From Ensifer sp. LCM 4579 (GTDB lineage Bacteria > Pseudomonadota > Alphaproteobacteria > Rhizobiales > Rhizobiaceae), in the NCBI RefSeq assembly GCF_001854885.1, contig NZ_MDDV01000035.1, positions 1-64,000 on the forward strand: 64,000 nucleotides of DNA. Direction: 5' to 3'. Positions 8,431 through 17,277 of this stretch are shown here, one piece after another; the first letter of the stretch is position 1; each line of letters begins with the position of its first letter. The translations under genes were made by a program, and so were the position numbers. The notes beneath the pieces were generated by a model. That model was not told the origin of the DNA, did not search any database, and was given only the letters and a program-made list of their open reading frames with translations.

Positions 8431-9533
8431 TTCAGTCCCATGAATTCGGTCAGCGCCGCGATGACGCCTTCGTTCGCCTCCTGCGCGCCGATCGTCATAC
8501 GGAGCGCATTGGGAAAGCCGTAGGCGCCAACGGCGCGCAGGATGAAGCCGCGCCCCGTCAGAAACGCATCGGCAGCCTCGGCGGTCTTTCCCTCCCTATC
8601 CGGAAAATGGATCAGCAGGAAATTAGTGACCGAGGGCGTCACCCGAAGACCGATCGCCGTCAGTGCTTCGCCGACCCTAGCGCGCCAGGCGAGGTTGTGC
8701 TCGACCGCAGCGGCGACGAAAGCCTGGTCGCGAACAGCCGCTGCGCCCGCGGCGAGAGCCGGCGCGTTGAGGTTGAATGGTCCACGAATGCGGTCGAGCA
8801 CGTCCACCACCGCACGCGGCGCATACATCCAGCCGATGCGCAGGCCTGCCAGACCGTAAATCTTGGAGAATGTCCGCGTCATCACCACATTGCGGTTGGC
8901 TGAGACCAACTCCAGCCCCGCTTCATAATCATTGCGCCGGACATATTCGGCATAGGCTGCATCGAGCACCAGCAGCACGCCTGCCGGAAGCCCCGCCTGC
9001 AGCCGCCGCATTTCGTCGACCGGTATGCAGGTGCCGGTCGGGTTCGCCGGGTTGGCGATGAAGACAATCCTGGTGCGCTCGGTGACGGCAGCCAGGATCT
9101 GATCGACGTCAACTCGCTCATCCGTTTCCTTGACGGTTACCGCCGTACCGCCGGCCGCGATAATCTGGATCTTGTAAACCAGGAATCCGTGCTCGGTGAC
9201 GATGCCCTCGTCACCGGGGCCAAGATAGGCGTGGCAGAGCAGACCGAGGAGCTCGTCCGAACCGTTGCCGCAAAGGATGTTCGCCGGATTCAGCCCGTGG
9301 ACCTCAGCGATCGCTTCCTTGAGCGCCGATGCCCGTCCGTCGGGATAGCGCTCGAGATCGAAGGCGGCTTTCTGGAACGCCTCGATCGCGCGCGGACTGG
9401 GACCGAGTGGCGTTTCGTTTGACGACAGCTTGTGCACCTTGGCCGCACCCGGCGCATGCTCCCTGCCCGGAACATAGGCGGTTATGTCCAGGATACCGGG
9501 GCGTGGCTCGGGGTTCTTCAAAGCGAGGTTCAT
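8427..9533 (-). CDS. hisC: Histidinol-phosphate/aromatic aminotransferase
   Basis: A 368-residue fold-type I PLP aminotransferase of the HisC family. [11 protein letters not shown] and NPANPTGT (substrate and PLP contacts) and the lysine motif [15 protein letters not shown] are present. Coupling to tyrC suggests that it aminates prephenate or aromatic keto-acids as well as, or instead of, histidinol phosphate. Rhizobia usually carry more than one hisC paralogue. The ATG at 9533 is preferred to a GTG at 9548 because the protein then starts at the family N-terminus. Confidence 0.92.
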   Translation of the reverse strand: MNLALKNPEPRPGILDITAYVPGREHAPGAAKVHKLSSNETPLGPSPRAIEAFQKAAFDLERYPDGRASALKEAIAEVHGLNPANILCGNGSDELLGLLCHAYLGPGDEGIVTEHGFLVYKIQIIAAGGTAVTVKETDERVDVDQILAAVTERTRIVFIANPANPTGTCIPVDEMRRLQAGLPAGVLLVLDAAYAEYVRRNDYEAGLELVSANRNVVMTRTFSKIYGLAGLRIGWMYAPRAVVDVLDRIRGPFNLNAPALAAGAAAVRDQAFVAAAVEHNLAWRARVGEALTAIGLRVTPSVTNFLLIHFPDREGKTAEAADAFLTGRGFILRAVGAYGFPNALRMTIGAQEANEGVIAALTEFMGLK

Positions 9534-9611
9534 CGGCTCGGCTTTCACGGGAAAGATGAGGCCCAGCCAATAGCCGGGCCGCGGAAATTTGTCGAGTGCG
9601 ACGTTTTCTGC

Positions 9612-10367
9612 CTACAGCGTCCGATTCCGCGTGCTCGGGACCCCATGCGGCGCCAGAACCGGAACGAAGACGCGGCGCGAGGCGCGGACAGCAACGGGCA
9701 GGCCTTGATAGAGTCGCTTCTGGGCCTCGACGATGATGACCCCGGAAAACACCGGCCACAACGACCGGCCGAAGCGCTCGAGGCCGTGGCGCAGGCGGAG
9801 AACCAGCTTGCGTTTGGACGGTGGGAAGAAGAGCGCCTCGGAGCTGGCGCCGGGCGTGAAATTCGTTTCCCGCAACAGCGCCGTCAGTTGCCCCCGGGAA
9901 TAGGGCCGGCCCGAGCCAAAGGGCGTGTGCTCCATCCGGGCCCAGACGCCGCGGCGATTCGGCACGACGATCACAAGTCGTCCGCCGGGTGCGAGAATCC
10001 GCCAGATCTCCTTCATGGTCTCGCGCGGACTCTCGGCGAATTCCAAGGCGTGGACCATCAGCACGCGGTCGATCGAGGCGTCGGGCAACGGCAATTCCTC
10101 ATCGAACACCAGTGCCGTCGAGGACAATTCGGCCGCCGGCCAGTTCACCGCCCCCTGGCCCGCCGGCATGAAGGCGAAGGTCCGTTCGGTGTCCGGACGG
10201 AAGCGTTCGAGATAGGGGACCGCATAACCGAGACCGACGAGACGCTCCTCCGGCAGCCGGGCCCAAATCGACGAGAGCGCCATGGTGACGGCCTGTTCCG
10301 CCATCCGGCCGAGTTCGGAATGGTAGAATTGACGGAGATCGACGATATCGGTGTGCATGGACGACAT
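9612..10367 (-). CDS. Class I SAM-dependent methyltransferase
   Basis: A 251-residue protein with a Methyltransf_11-like core: FDEELPLPDASIDRVLMVH (motif II region, about residues 85-103) and WRILAPGGRLVIVVPNR (motif III, about 120-136). The SAM-binding motif I is degenerate (LVGLGYAVPYL rather than a GxGxG loop). The substrate is unknown. It is divergent from gloB (130 bp between starts). The ATG at 10367 was chosen because the longer frame would run into gloB. Confidence 0.85.
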   Translation of the reverse strand: MSSMHTDIVDLRQFYHSELGRMAEQAVTMALSSIWARLPEERLVGLGYAVPYLERFRPDTERTFAFMPAGQGAVNWPAAELSSTALVFDEELPLPDASIDRVLMVHALEFAESPRETMKEIWRILAPGGRLVIVVPNRRGVWARMEHTPFGSGRPYSRGQLTALLRETNFTPGASSEALFFPPSKRKLVLRLRHGLERFGRSLWPVFSGVIIVEAQKRLYQGLPVAVRASRRVFVPVLAPHGVPSTRNRTL

Positions 10368-10497
10368 GTTAGCCTTGGGGCGGTAGACTTCAAGGCGAGC
10401 CTCGCTACATTCGGTGCATGAAAGGCAAGGGCGGGAGAAGGATACATTCCCGCTTCCGACCATCAGCATCGATCGCATTCGATCGGAGGAACACGCC

Positions 10498-11268
10498 ATG
10501 GCTGCGCTTGAACTCGATCTCTTCCTTTGCCGCTCCGACAATTTCGGCGTGCTTGTCCATGATCCGGCAAGCGGCGCGACCGCATCGATAGACGCTCCCG
10601 AAGAGCTGCCGATCCTGGAGGCTGTCGATCGGCGCGGCTGGAAGCTGACGCATATCCTCACCACGCACCATCATGGCGACCACGTTGCCGCGAATGTCAG
10701 CCTCAAGGAGCGCTTCGGCGTGACGATCATCGGCCCCAAGGGCGAGGCACAGAAGATTCCCGGCCTGGACAAGGCGGTTGGCAACGGCGAGCGCTTCGAC
10801 TTCGCTGGCCACCCCGTCGAGGTGATCGAAACACCCGGCCATACCGCCGGCCACATCTGCTATCATTTTCCCAAGGATAAGCTGCTCTTTGCCGCCGATA
10901 CACTCTTTGCGCTTGGCTGCGGCCGCCTCTTCGAAGGCACGGCGGAAACCATGTGGCAATCGCTTGGCCGGCTGATGGCGCTGCCCGACGATACCGCCGT
11001 CTATTTCGGCCATGAATACACGCTCGCCAATGCCCACTTCGCCGTCACCGTCGACCCCGACAACGCCGCACTCAGGGAACGCGCCGCCGAGATCGAGGAA
11101 ACCCGCTCGGACGGCGGCTTCACCGCACCGACGACGATCGGGCTGGAGAAGCGGACCAATCCCTTTCTGCGCGCCGCCGATCTGAAAATCCGCGCCAATC
11201 TCGGAATGGAGAAAGCAAGTGACGCCGCCGTCTTTGCCGAGATCCGCAAGCGCAAGGACCATTTCTGA
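10498..11268 (+). CDS. gloB: Hydroxyacylglutathione hydrolase (glyoxalase II)
   Basis: A 256-residue metallo-beta-lactamase-fold thioesterase that hydrolyses S-lactoylglutathione in methylglyoxal detoxification. The dinuclear metal motif THHHGDH is at residues 56-62. A second ligand region, ETPGHTAGH, is near residue 114, and FGHEYT is near residue 168. A perfect GGAGG seven to eight bases upstream fixes the ATG at 10498. It overlaps the cupin gene by one base. Confidence 0.95.
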   Translation: MAALELDLFLCRSDNFGVLVHDPASGATASIDAPEELPILEAVDRRGWKLTHILTTHHHGDHVAANVSLKERFGVTIIGPKGEAQKIPGLDKAVGNGERFDFAGHPVEVIETPGHTAGHICYHFPKDKLLFAADTLFALGCGRLFEGTAETMWQSLGRLMALPDDTAVYFGHEYTLANAHFAVTVDPDNAALRERAAEIEETRSDGGFTAPTTIGLEKRTNPFLRAADLKIRANLGMEKASDAAVFAEIRKRKDHF

Positions 11269-11702
11269 TGGCGGACGGAGACCTGAGCGCGGCGGCAATC
11301 GTCGAGAGCCTCGGCCTCGCGCGCCATCCGGAGGGCGGCTGGTATCGAGAAACATTCCGCGATCATGAGGGCGGCCCGCGCGGCCATTCGACCGCGATCT
11401 ACTACTTGCTCGAGAAGGGCGATCGCTCGCATTGGCACCGCGTCCGCGACGCCGCCGAGGTATGGCACCATTACGCCGGCGCGCCGCTCGACCTCAGGGT
11501 CGCCGAGCCCGGCGGGCCGGCGGCGCGAGTTCGCCTGGGTCCCGACCTCATCGCCGGCGAGAGACCGCAGCACGTCGTCCCCGCCGATTGGTGGCAATCG
11601 GCGACCTCGCTCGGCGACTGGACCCTCGTCGGCTGCACCATGGCGCCCGGCTTCGATTTTTCCGCCTTCGAGATGGCGCCGCCCGATTGGCAGCCGGATT
11701 AG
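11268..11702 (+). CDS. Cupin_5 (DUF985) family protein
   Basis: A 144-residue single-domain cupin. It shows the family signatures HPEGGWYRETF near residue 20, STAIYYLLE near 41, SHWHRVRDAAEVWHHYAG (metal-binding His/Glu cluster) around 54-72, and VGCTMAPGFDFSAFE near the end. The biochemical role is unknown. The start codon overlaps the gloB stop (TGATG), so it is cotranslated with gloB, perhaps serving sugar or aldehyde detoxification. Confidence 0.88.
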   Translation: MADGDLSAAAIVESLGLARHPEGGWYRETFRDHEGGPRGHSTAIYYLLEKGDRSHWHRVRDAAEVWHHYAGAPLDLRVAEPGGPAARVRLGPDLIAGERPQHVVPADWWQSATSLGDWTLVGCTMAPGFDFSAFEMAPPDWQPD

Positions 11703-11706
11703 TTTA

Positions 11707-11780
11707 GCGCATCGGCCCGATCGCCGATTCAAAGAGTTACAGCGACCTTTGCGCGTCTGAGGAGAGGCGCGGCGCGGTAG
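11707..11780. repeat. Palindromic mosaic intergenic repeat
   Basis: A copy with the order 'gcgcatcggcccga', 'gattcaaagagttacagcg', 'acctttgcgcgtctga' and 'ggcgcggcgcggtag'. It sits between the convergent cupin and DUF3108 genes, as is usual for this family. Confidence 0.75.
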
Positions 11781-11814
11781 ACACGCAGCTGATCGCTCTC
11801 CTTGGATGAGAGCG

Positions 11815-12591
11815 TCAGCCGCCGAAGCGTGTGGCGGAAACGGTCACCGGACCGAGCTTGGTCGGGATGCGCACATAGACCGGGGCATAGACCTCGACGG
11901 CATCTGCCTTTGCGAACCAGATTTCCATCGTGTTCAGGCGGCGCAGATATTCGACGTCCTCCCGCCCCTTCCTGTAGCCCGCCTTGGGCACGAACCGGAC
12001 GCCGCAGACGATGGCCTCGCCTTCAAAACCCCGGGTCCTGAATGGTCTTGTCCCTTTCGGAGACAACTGAATGTCGAGCCGCGATTCGCCGTCGAAGATC
12101 GGCAGGGTATTGGGACAAACACGAGCCTTGGCCGGAATGATCAAGCCCGACAGCGGGTCGAGTACGTTGCGCAAGTCGCGGTACGTCACCGGCACCCAGT
12201 TCTTCGGCAGCGGCGTGCGCTTTGGTTCCATGCTGGCGCGCACCACATTGCCGTTGCGGAAGGTGACGCTGATCGCGCGGGCCTTGCTGCCGCTGCGGTA
12301 GGACATGGAATAGGAAGTGGCGCGAAGTTGGTCGCGGCCGACGATCCCGGAAACGCGCGTCTGTCCCGAGGTGCGTTTGATGATGTCGACGAGCCCCGCC
12401 GAATGCAGCGTGCCCGAAATCGTGTAGCGATTCTTCTCAAGTTCCGTGTGGAAGGAGGCCCGCGCCACGGGCAGGCCCGCAAGGGCAATACTGTAATCCG
12501 TCTGATGCTCGATTTCCGCAGCGAAGGATGCTGTGGAAAACATCGTCGCGGCCACAATGGCCGGCGCACGAAAGCAAGTACGCCACGTCAT
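11815..12591 (-). CDS. DUF3108 exported protein
   Basis: A 258-residue protein with a cleavable signal peptide (hydrophobic core about residues 9-22, Ala-rich cleavage near SFA-AEI at 22-26). The DUF3108 domain begins with YSIALAGLPVARASF. The family is periplasmic with no assigned enzyme activity. There is no sign of truncation. Confidence 0.85.
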   Translation of the reverse strand: MTWRTCFRAPAIVAATMFSTASFAAEIEHQTDYSIALAGLPVARASFHTELEKNRYTISGTLHSAGLVDIIKRTSGQTRVSGIVGRDQLRATSYSMSYRSGSKARAISVTFRNGNVVRASMEPKRTPLPKNWVPVTYRDLRNVLDPLSGLIIPAKARVCPNTLPIFDGESRLDIQLSPKGTRPFRTRGFEGEAIVCGVRFVPKAGYRKGREDVEYLRRLNTMEIWFAKADAVEVYAPVYVRIPTKLGPVTVSATRFGG

Positions 12592-12832
12592 GCCCTGGAG
12601 TTCCCCTTCCTGTGCCGTTGCTTTCCTTGAAATGCAGGCGGTTTGCGGCTTTTCTGCGCCGATCGGTCAAAATCATTGGGAAGCGGCCCCGCTTGCATGC
12701 TTCCTGATTGCATGCGACAGAAATAGCGCAAGTCCGAAAGGCTTGGAATCGGAAAGGCTAGGCGTTCCGAGGCGCGGATCGATGCCGGCCTGTGCCGAAC
12801 AGCGCCGGTTTTGCAGCAATGCACAGGTTTGG
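12592..12832. other. Intergenic DNA upstream of rpmB, no gene seen
   Basis: The front part of the 366-bp gap between the divergent DUF3108 and rpmB genes. No reading frame with a ribosome site or family resemblance and no repeat copy were recognised. Confidence 0.4.
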
Positions 12833-12861
12833 CTTGACGGGCCGCCCGTCACTGACTATAG
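12833..12861 (+). promoter_or_regulatory. Housekeeping promoter of rpmB
   Basis: CTTGAC at 12833-12838, a 17-bp spacer and CTATAG at 12856-12861, a near-perfect match to the sinorhizobial sigma-70 consensus CTTGAC-N17-CTATAT. Transcription should start near 12868, about 90 bases before the rpmB ATG. Confidence 0.75.
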
Positions 12862-12957
12862 AACCGCGACTTTCCAATAATGGCCAGTAGGAACGCGGCC
12901 TGGGCTCTGGGCCCGCTACCCGCATTGTCCGGCGGCGATAGAGAAAATAGGTGTACC

Positions 12958-13248
12958 ATGTCCCGTAGTTGCGAATTGACCGGCAAGGGCGTCCAGTCGG
13001 GCCACAATGTGAGCCACGCCAACAACAAGACCAAGCGCAAGTTCCTGCCGAACCTGTGCAACGTCACGCTGATCTCCGACGCTCTCGGCCAGCGTTTCCG
13101 CCTGCGCGTTTCCGCTGCCGCCCTGCGTTCGGTCGAACATCGCGGTGGCCTCGACGCCTTCCTGCTGAAGGCGGACGAGAACGAGCTGAGCATGCGCGCG
13201 CGCCTGCTGCGCCGCCAGATCGTCAAGAAAGTTGCCGAAGCCGCCTGA
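12958..13248 (+). CDS. rpmB: 50S ribosomal protein L28
   Basis: A 96-residue large-subunit protein beginning [11 protein letters not shown] with the family pattern [15 protein letters not shown]. Its length matches rhizobial L28. The ATG at 12958 is chosen over an upstream in-frame start at 12880 because the protein then begins exactly at the family N-terminus. It is monocistronic between a strong promoter and a T-rich terminator. Confidence 0.97.
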   Translation: MSRSCELTGKGVQSGHNVSHANNKTKRKFLPNLCNVTLISDALGQRFRLRVSAAALRSVEHRGGLDAFLLKADENELSMRARLLRRQIVKKVAEAA

Positions 13249-13265
13249 TCGGCACCGGCACTGCT

Positions 13266-13306
13266 GCTACAGCAATCGCGCGCCTGTTAAGACGTGCGGC
13301 TCCGTA
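13266..13306. repeat. Decayed mosaic repeat core
   Basis: 'gctacagcaatcgcgcgcc' followed by 'aagacgtgcggctccgtag' is a mutated core of the mosaic repeat. It lies between the rpmB stop codon and its terminator. Confidence 0.55.
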
Positions 13307-13314
13307 GAAATGAG

Positions 13315-13345
13315 GGCTTGTGGACTCGTCCGGCAAGCCTTTTTT
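13315..13345 (+). terminator. Rho-independent terminator of rpmB
   Basis: Stem GGCTTG (13315-13320) and CAAGCC (13334-13339), immediately followed by six T residues (13340-13345). Confidence 0.8.
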
Positions 13346-13369
13346 CTCGTGCCTTGCGCCCTTCTCTCA

Positions 13370-13397
13370 CTGGTGGCATCACCCAGGATAAAAAATG
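13370..13397 (+). promoter_or_regulatory. Start-proximal hairpin upstream of the VUT-family gene
   Basis: CTGGTG, a GCAT loop and CACCCAG (13370-13386) form a hairpin whose 3' arm reaches the AGGA ribosome site. An A-rich stretch then runs directly into the ATG at 13395. The arrangement recalls the short preQ1 riboswitches that control queuosine-precursor transporters, but the loop does not clearly match the consensus. An ordinary translational hairpin is just as likely. Confidence 0.3.
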
Positions 13398-14036
13398 CTG
13401 ATTGGCCGTACGTTCCATCTCTATGTTGCGCTGATGACCCTGGTGGTCGTCGCCTCGAATTTCCTCGTCCAGTATCCGCTGCCGGGCTACATCGCCGGGA
13501 TGCAGCTTGGCGACCTGCTGACCTGGGGTGCCTTCAGCTATCCCTTCGCCTTCCTCGTAACGGATCTGACGAACAGGCAACTCGGAGCGCATATCGCGCG
13601 CCGCGTGGTGGTTGCCGGCTTTGCCGTCGCCGTTGCGCTCTCCTTCCTTGCCGCGACGCCGCGCATCGCGATTGCCTCCGGCGCGGCCTTTTTGCTCGGC
13701 CAGCTTCTCGACATCGCCGTGTTCAACAGGCTGCGGCGCCAGACCTGGTGGCGTGCCCCGCTTGCCGGCTCGCTGGTCGGGTCGAGCCTCGACACGGCGA
13801 TGTTCTTCTCCTTCGCTTTTGCACCGCTCTTCGTCTTTCTCGGACCGAATGACGGATTCGCGCTCGAGGTGGCTCCCCTGCTCGGCCTGGCTTCAGCCGG
13901 CGCGCCGCGCTGGATTTCCTGGGCGCTCGGCGACCTTCTGGTGAAGTTCCTTTGCGGAATTGTGCTCCTGCTTCCCTATGGCGCGCTGATGAGCATCGTC
14001 AAACCCATGCCGACGACGGCCAAGGCGGCTTCCTGA
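13395..14036 (+). CDS. VUT family (YhhQ-type) queuosine-precursor transporter
   Basis: A 213-residue polytopic membrane protein with about six hydrophobic segments. It has the family motifs TDLTNRQLG near residue 56, GQLLDIAVFNRLRR near 97-110 and SLVGSSLDTAMFF near 124. Members import preQ0/preQ1 for tRNA queuosine. The ATG is fixed by AGGA six bases upstream. It is a separate transcript from rpmB because a terminator intervenes. Confidence 0.85.
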   Translation: MLIGRTFHLYVALMTLVVVASNFLVQYPLPGYIAGMQLGDLLTWGAFSYPFAFLVTDLTNRQLGAHIARRVVVAGFAVAVALSFLAATPRIAIASGAAFLLGQLLDIAVFNRLRRQTWWRAPLAGSLVGSSLDTAMFFSFAFAPLFVFLGPNDGFALEVAPLLGLASAGAPRWISWALGDLLVKFLCGIVLLLPYGALMSIVKPMPTTAKAAS

Positions 14037-14052
14037 GGATCTCTGCCGTGCG

Positions 14053-14160
14053 TCGCTACAGCGCCGCGCGTCTGTTCAGACGCGCAAAGGTCGCTGTAAC
14101 TCTTTGAATCTGCGCATCGAGCTTTCCGAAAATCGGGTACGATTTTCGGGCCGATGCGCT
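14053..14160. repeat. Long mosaic repeat with extra stem-loop
   Basis: A well-preserved copy: 'gctacagcgccgcgcgtc', 'gacgcgcaaaggtcgctgtaa', then 'ctttgaatctgcgcatcga' and a second palindrome (CCGAAAATCGGGTACGATTTTCGG, arms at about 14128-14151). It ends at the stop codon of the convergent esterase gene. Confidence 0.85.
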
Positions 14161-15160
14161 AGTTGGAATAACTGCCGAGGCGGAACTCAAGCATGAGGTT
14201 GCGCTCGAGGATAGAGTGATTGTCGTCGGAAACGAGGATCAGCCGGGTCTCGCCGTCGGGAGTCGTAACGACGTCGAGCCCTTCCATATTGTCGATCTGG
14301 TAACCCATGTCGGCCTCGATCAGCACCTCGCCGTCGACGACCGCGCCCGGCCGGATGTCGCCGCCGGCAATTCGGCGAATGCGCATGCCGAGCCCCGAGG
14401 CGAAGTTGAATCGACGCTCCAGCAGCAGCAGGTCCCCATTTGGCAGGAAGGCGCCGTCGGTCACGGCATAGGGGTCGTGGCGGACCACCGTGAAGACGCC
14501 CCGCATCGGCCCCTCCAGAATACCCGCCAGCAAATTGTCGGACGTGTCGACGCTGCGCTCGGAGACGACAACCGCGGCGCCGGCAAGCGGCCCATGCTTC
14601 GGGGCGATCGTAAGCGTTTCAAGACCGCCATTGTTGCGCAATTCCTCGACCGGGAAAGGCAGGCTCAACTGCCTGACCGGCCGCGACGAGGAAAAACCTG
14701 GGTTGGGATAGACGTCGACCCGATGAGACTGCTCGAAGCTTACAATCACTTCGCCGTCCCTGAGCGCCAGCCCTTCGGCATCCACCCTCCATTTTTCGCG
14801 CTGAGCCGCGCCGCTGCCATCGGTCATCGAAGTGATCCTAAGATCGGCCAGCCCCGAAAGCCGTCCGGCATCGTCCCGTATAACGGCGCCCTCGACCCAA
14901 TGGCCGGTGTCGAGAACGGCGACGAAGGACCGGCCGTCCGGCCGGAACCGGATTGACGAAAGCGCACCGAAGAGCGAATTGGGCGAGGTCACCTCGATGC
15001 CGCCGATGAACTCGAGCGCGCCGAACGTGGCCGTGTCCGACCCGACCTTGAACTCGGTGATCTGCCGGCTTCGCACCGAGACGATTTCGCAAAGCGCTTC
15101 GGCCTGTACGTCGACGGTCGATGCGAGCAGGAGCAGGAAAGCAAGGGACCGGCCGAGCAT
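14159..15160 (-). CDS. Exported esterase-like (phytase-like domain) protein
   Basis: A 333-residue protein with a signal peptide (residues 1-20, cleavage near VQA-EAL). It has a beta-propeller domain of the 'esterase-like activity of phytase' type, with the markers SSIRFRPDGRSFVAVLDTGHW, EGLALRDGEVIVSFE, NGGLETLTI and the C-terminal NMEGLDV, SDDN and QTTLLLEFRL-like end (here RNLMLEFRL). It is periplasmic with unknown substrate. It is separated from cobT by 137 bp on the same strand. Confidence 0.85.
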   Translation of the reverse strand: MLGRSLAFLLLLASTVDVQAEALCEIVSVRSRQITEFKVGSDTATFGALEFIGGIEVTSPNSLFGALSSIRFRPDGRSFVAVLDTGHWVEGAVIRDDAGRLSGLADLRITSMTDGSGAAQREKWRVDAEGLALRDGEVIVSFEQSHRVDVYPNPGFSSSRPVRQLSLPFPVEELRNNGGLETLTIAPKHGPLAGAAVVVSERSVDTSDNLLAGILEGPMRGVFTVVRHDPYAVTDGAFLPNGDLLLLERRFNFASGLGMRIRRIAGGDIRPGAVVDGEVLIEADMGYQIDNMEGLDVVTTPDGETRLILVSDDNHSILERNLMLEFRLGSYSN

Positions 15161-15297
15161 CTATGAAAAACCCTCATGGGGAGGCAGAACCGGCCACCCC
15201 GCCGTAAGTCGCGCCGGTGACGCAATGGTCGCTACTCTGAATTGCCGTCCGTCCGGGCAAAGGCAAGGGGGATGCGGGCGAAATCGCGGCACGCGGC

Positions 15298-17187
15298 TCA
15301 CCCCGCCCGACGCAGGCGTCCGGTACGGCCGCTCTCTTCCTCGAACAGGGCCGCCAACTGCTCCGTCATCGCCCCTGCCAGTTCGTCGGCGTCGACGATC
15401 GTCACTGCGCGGCGATAGTAGCGCGTCACGTCGTGACCGATGCCGATCGCCAGAAGCTCGACCGGGGAGCGGTTCTCGATCTGCTCGATAACCGCTCGCA
15501 GGTGGCGCTCGAGATAGTTGCCCGGATTCACCGACAGCGTCGAATCGTCGACCGGCGCGCCATCCGAGATCATCATCAGGATGCGCCGCTGCTCGGGGCG
15601 GCCGATCAGCCTGTCATGCGCCCACATCAGCGCTTCGCCGTCGATATTCTCCTTGAGCAGGCCTTCGCGCATCATCAGGCCGAGATTGCGGCGGGCCCGG
15701 CGCCAGGGCGCGTCGGCCGATTTGTAGATGATGTGGCGCAGGTCGTTAAGGCGGCCGGGCGACTGCGGCTTGCCGCCTATCAGCCATTTCTCGCGCGATT
15801 GCCCGCCCTTCCACGCCTTGGTGGTGAAGCCGAGGATCTCGGCCTTGACGCCGCAGCGCTCGAGCGTGCGGGCGAGAATGTCCGCGCAGATCGCCGCAAC
15901 GGTGATCGGCCGGCCACGCATCGAGCCGGAATTGTCGATCAGCAGCGTCACGACCGTATCGCGGAAATTCGTATCTTTCTCCCGCTTGAAAGACAGGGGC
16001 TGCATCGGATCGATGATCACGCGCTGCAGCCGGGCCGTGTCGAGATAGCCCTCCTCCAGATCGAATTCCCAGGACCGGTTCTGCTGTGCCATCAGTCGGC
16101 GCTGCAGGCGATTGGCGAGGCGGCCGACGGCCCCTTGAAGAGGGGCGAGCTGTTTGTCGAGGAAGGCGCGCAAGCGGTCGAGCTCGGCCTCGTCGCAGAG
16201 TTCCTCGGCGGTGATCGTCTCGTCGAATTCCCGCGTGAAGACGGCATAGTCGACCTTCTCGTTGAAGTCCGCGAAAGGATGGTTCGGACGCTTGACCTCG
16301 CCAGGTGTCTCGCTCTCCTCGTCGCCTTCGTCCTGAAAATCCTCGTCGGAAATCTCGGCGCCGTCCATCTCGCCTTCTTCCATCTGCTCCTCGGCAGACT
16401 GGTTCTCCTCGGCGGGCGCGGCGTCGGTCCCCTCTTCCTCCTCGCTGGCGCTTTCGTCCTGCTGCTCGCTGCGCGGCTGGTCCTCGTCGGTCTCGCTCTC
16501 CTGCTCGTCCGGCTCCAGATCGTCTTCGCCGTATTTTTCGGCTACATCCATGGAGGCCAGCATGTCGCGCACCACGCGGGCAAAAGCCTGCTGATCGTTG
16601 ACCGCCGCCGGCAGGTTCCGCATGTCGGGGGCGGCCTTCTGTTCGATGAAGTCGCGCCAGAGATCGAGCACCTTTCCGGCGGTGCCCGGCGGTTTCTCGC
16701 CCGTCAACTTCTCGCGCACCAGCAATGCCATCGCCTCTTCAAGCGGCGCATCCGACTGGATTTCGATCGCACCGAAATTGGCCTTGGCGTATTTCTCCTC
16801 GAGCATCGAGGAGAGATTCGCGGCTACTCCGGGCATCCTGAGTGCACCGATCGCCTCGACGCGTGCCTGCTCGACGGCATCGAAGATCGCGCGGGCGTCG
16901 GCCCCCTGCGGTGACATCGTCGCATGGATGCGGTCGTCATGGCAGGCCTTGCGCAGCGCCATCGAGTCACCGAGGCCGCGCGCAACCGCGAGCTCATGGC
17001 GGGTGGGACGTTTGGAAAGCTCCGGAAGGCGAATACGCTCACCGGACATGCCCGGACGCTCATTGGCGAAGGCAATCTCGAGTTCCGCATCGCCGGCGAT
17101 CGAGCGGACACAGCCGGAAAGCGCCCGCTTGAACGGTTCGGCAGCGTTTTCCCTCGCTTGCGGGTTCGCCTTGGAATTCGAGCTCAC
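15298..17187 (-). CDS. cobT: Aerobic cobaltochelatase subunit CobT
   Basis: A 629-residue subunit of CobNST, which inserts cobalt into hydrogenobyrinic acid a,c-diamide in aerobic cobalamin synthesis. A very acidic Glu/Asp linker occupies about residues 219-297. A C-terminal von Willebrand A domain carries the MIDAS motif DNSGS at 418-422. The start is a GTG at 17187 ([10 protein letters not shown]) with GGAGAAGGAA nine bases upstream, giving the family length. The preceding 30 residues of the longer frame include a tandem 19-bp duplication and are excluded. Confidence 0.93.
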   Translation of the reverse strand: MSSNSKANPQARENAAEPFKRALSGCVRSIAGDAELEIAFANERPGMSGERIRLPELSKRPTRHELAVARGLGDSMALRKACHDDRIHATMSPQGADARAIFDAVEQARVEAIGALRMPGVAANLSSMLEEKYAKANFGAIEIQSDAPLEEAMALLVREKLTGEKPPGTAGKVLDLWRDFIEQKAAPDMRNLPAAVNDQQAFARVVRDMLASMDVAEKYGEDDLEPDEQESETDEDQPRSEQQDESASEEEEGTDAAPAEENQSAEEQMEEGEMDGAEISDEDFQDEGDEESETPGEVKRPNHPFADFNEKVDYAVFTREFDETITAEELCDEAELDRLRAFLDKQLAPLQGAVGRLANRLQRRLMAQQNRSWEFDLEEGYLDTARLQRVIIDPMQPLSFKREKDTNFRDTVVTLLIDNSGSMRGRPITVAAICADILARTLERCGVKAEILGFTTKAWKGGQSREKWLIGGKPQSPGRLNDLRHIIYKSADAPWRRARRNLGLMMREGLLKENIDGEALMWAHDRLIGRPEQRRILMMISDGAPVDDSTLSVNPGNYLERHLRAVIEQIENRSPVELLAIGIGHDVTRYYRRAVTIVDADELAGAMTEQLAALFEEESGRTGRLRRAG

Positions 17188-17191
17188 AACA

Positions 17192-17229
17192 GTTCCTTCT
17201 CCAGCCCGGCGTTCCTTCTCCAGCCCGGC
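17192..17229. repeat. Tandem 19-bp duplication before cobT
   Basis: The unit 'gttccttctccagcccggc' occurs twice head-to-tail (17192-17210, 17211-17229). Read on the cobT strand, each unit carries GGAGAAGGAAC, so the cobT ribosome-binding site is duplicated. Confidence 0.9.
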
Positions 17230-17277
17230 CTGGGCCGATCTCCGAGCGATCACCTCACCCGCCGCCGCCTCAAACAA

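Noticed and set aside
15433-16914. A 493-codon plus-strand frame inside cobT
   Set aside because: Antisense shadow. Its Leu/Val-rich run is simply the complement of the acidic CobT linker.
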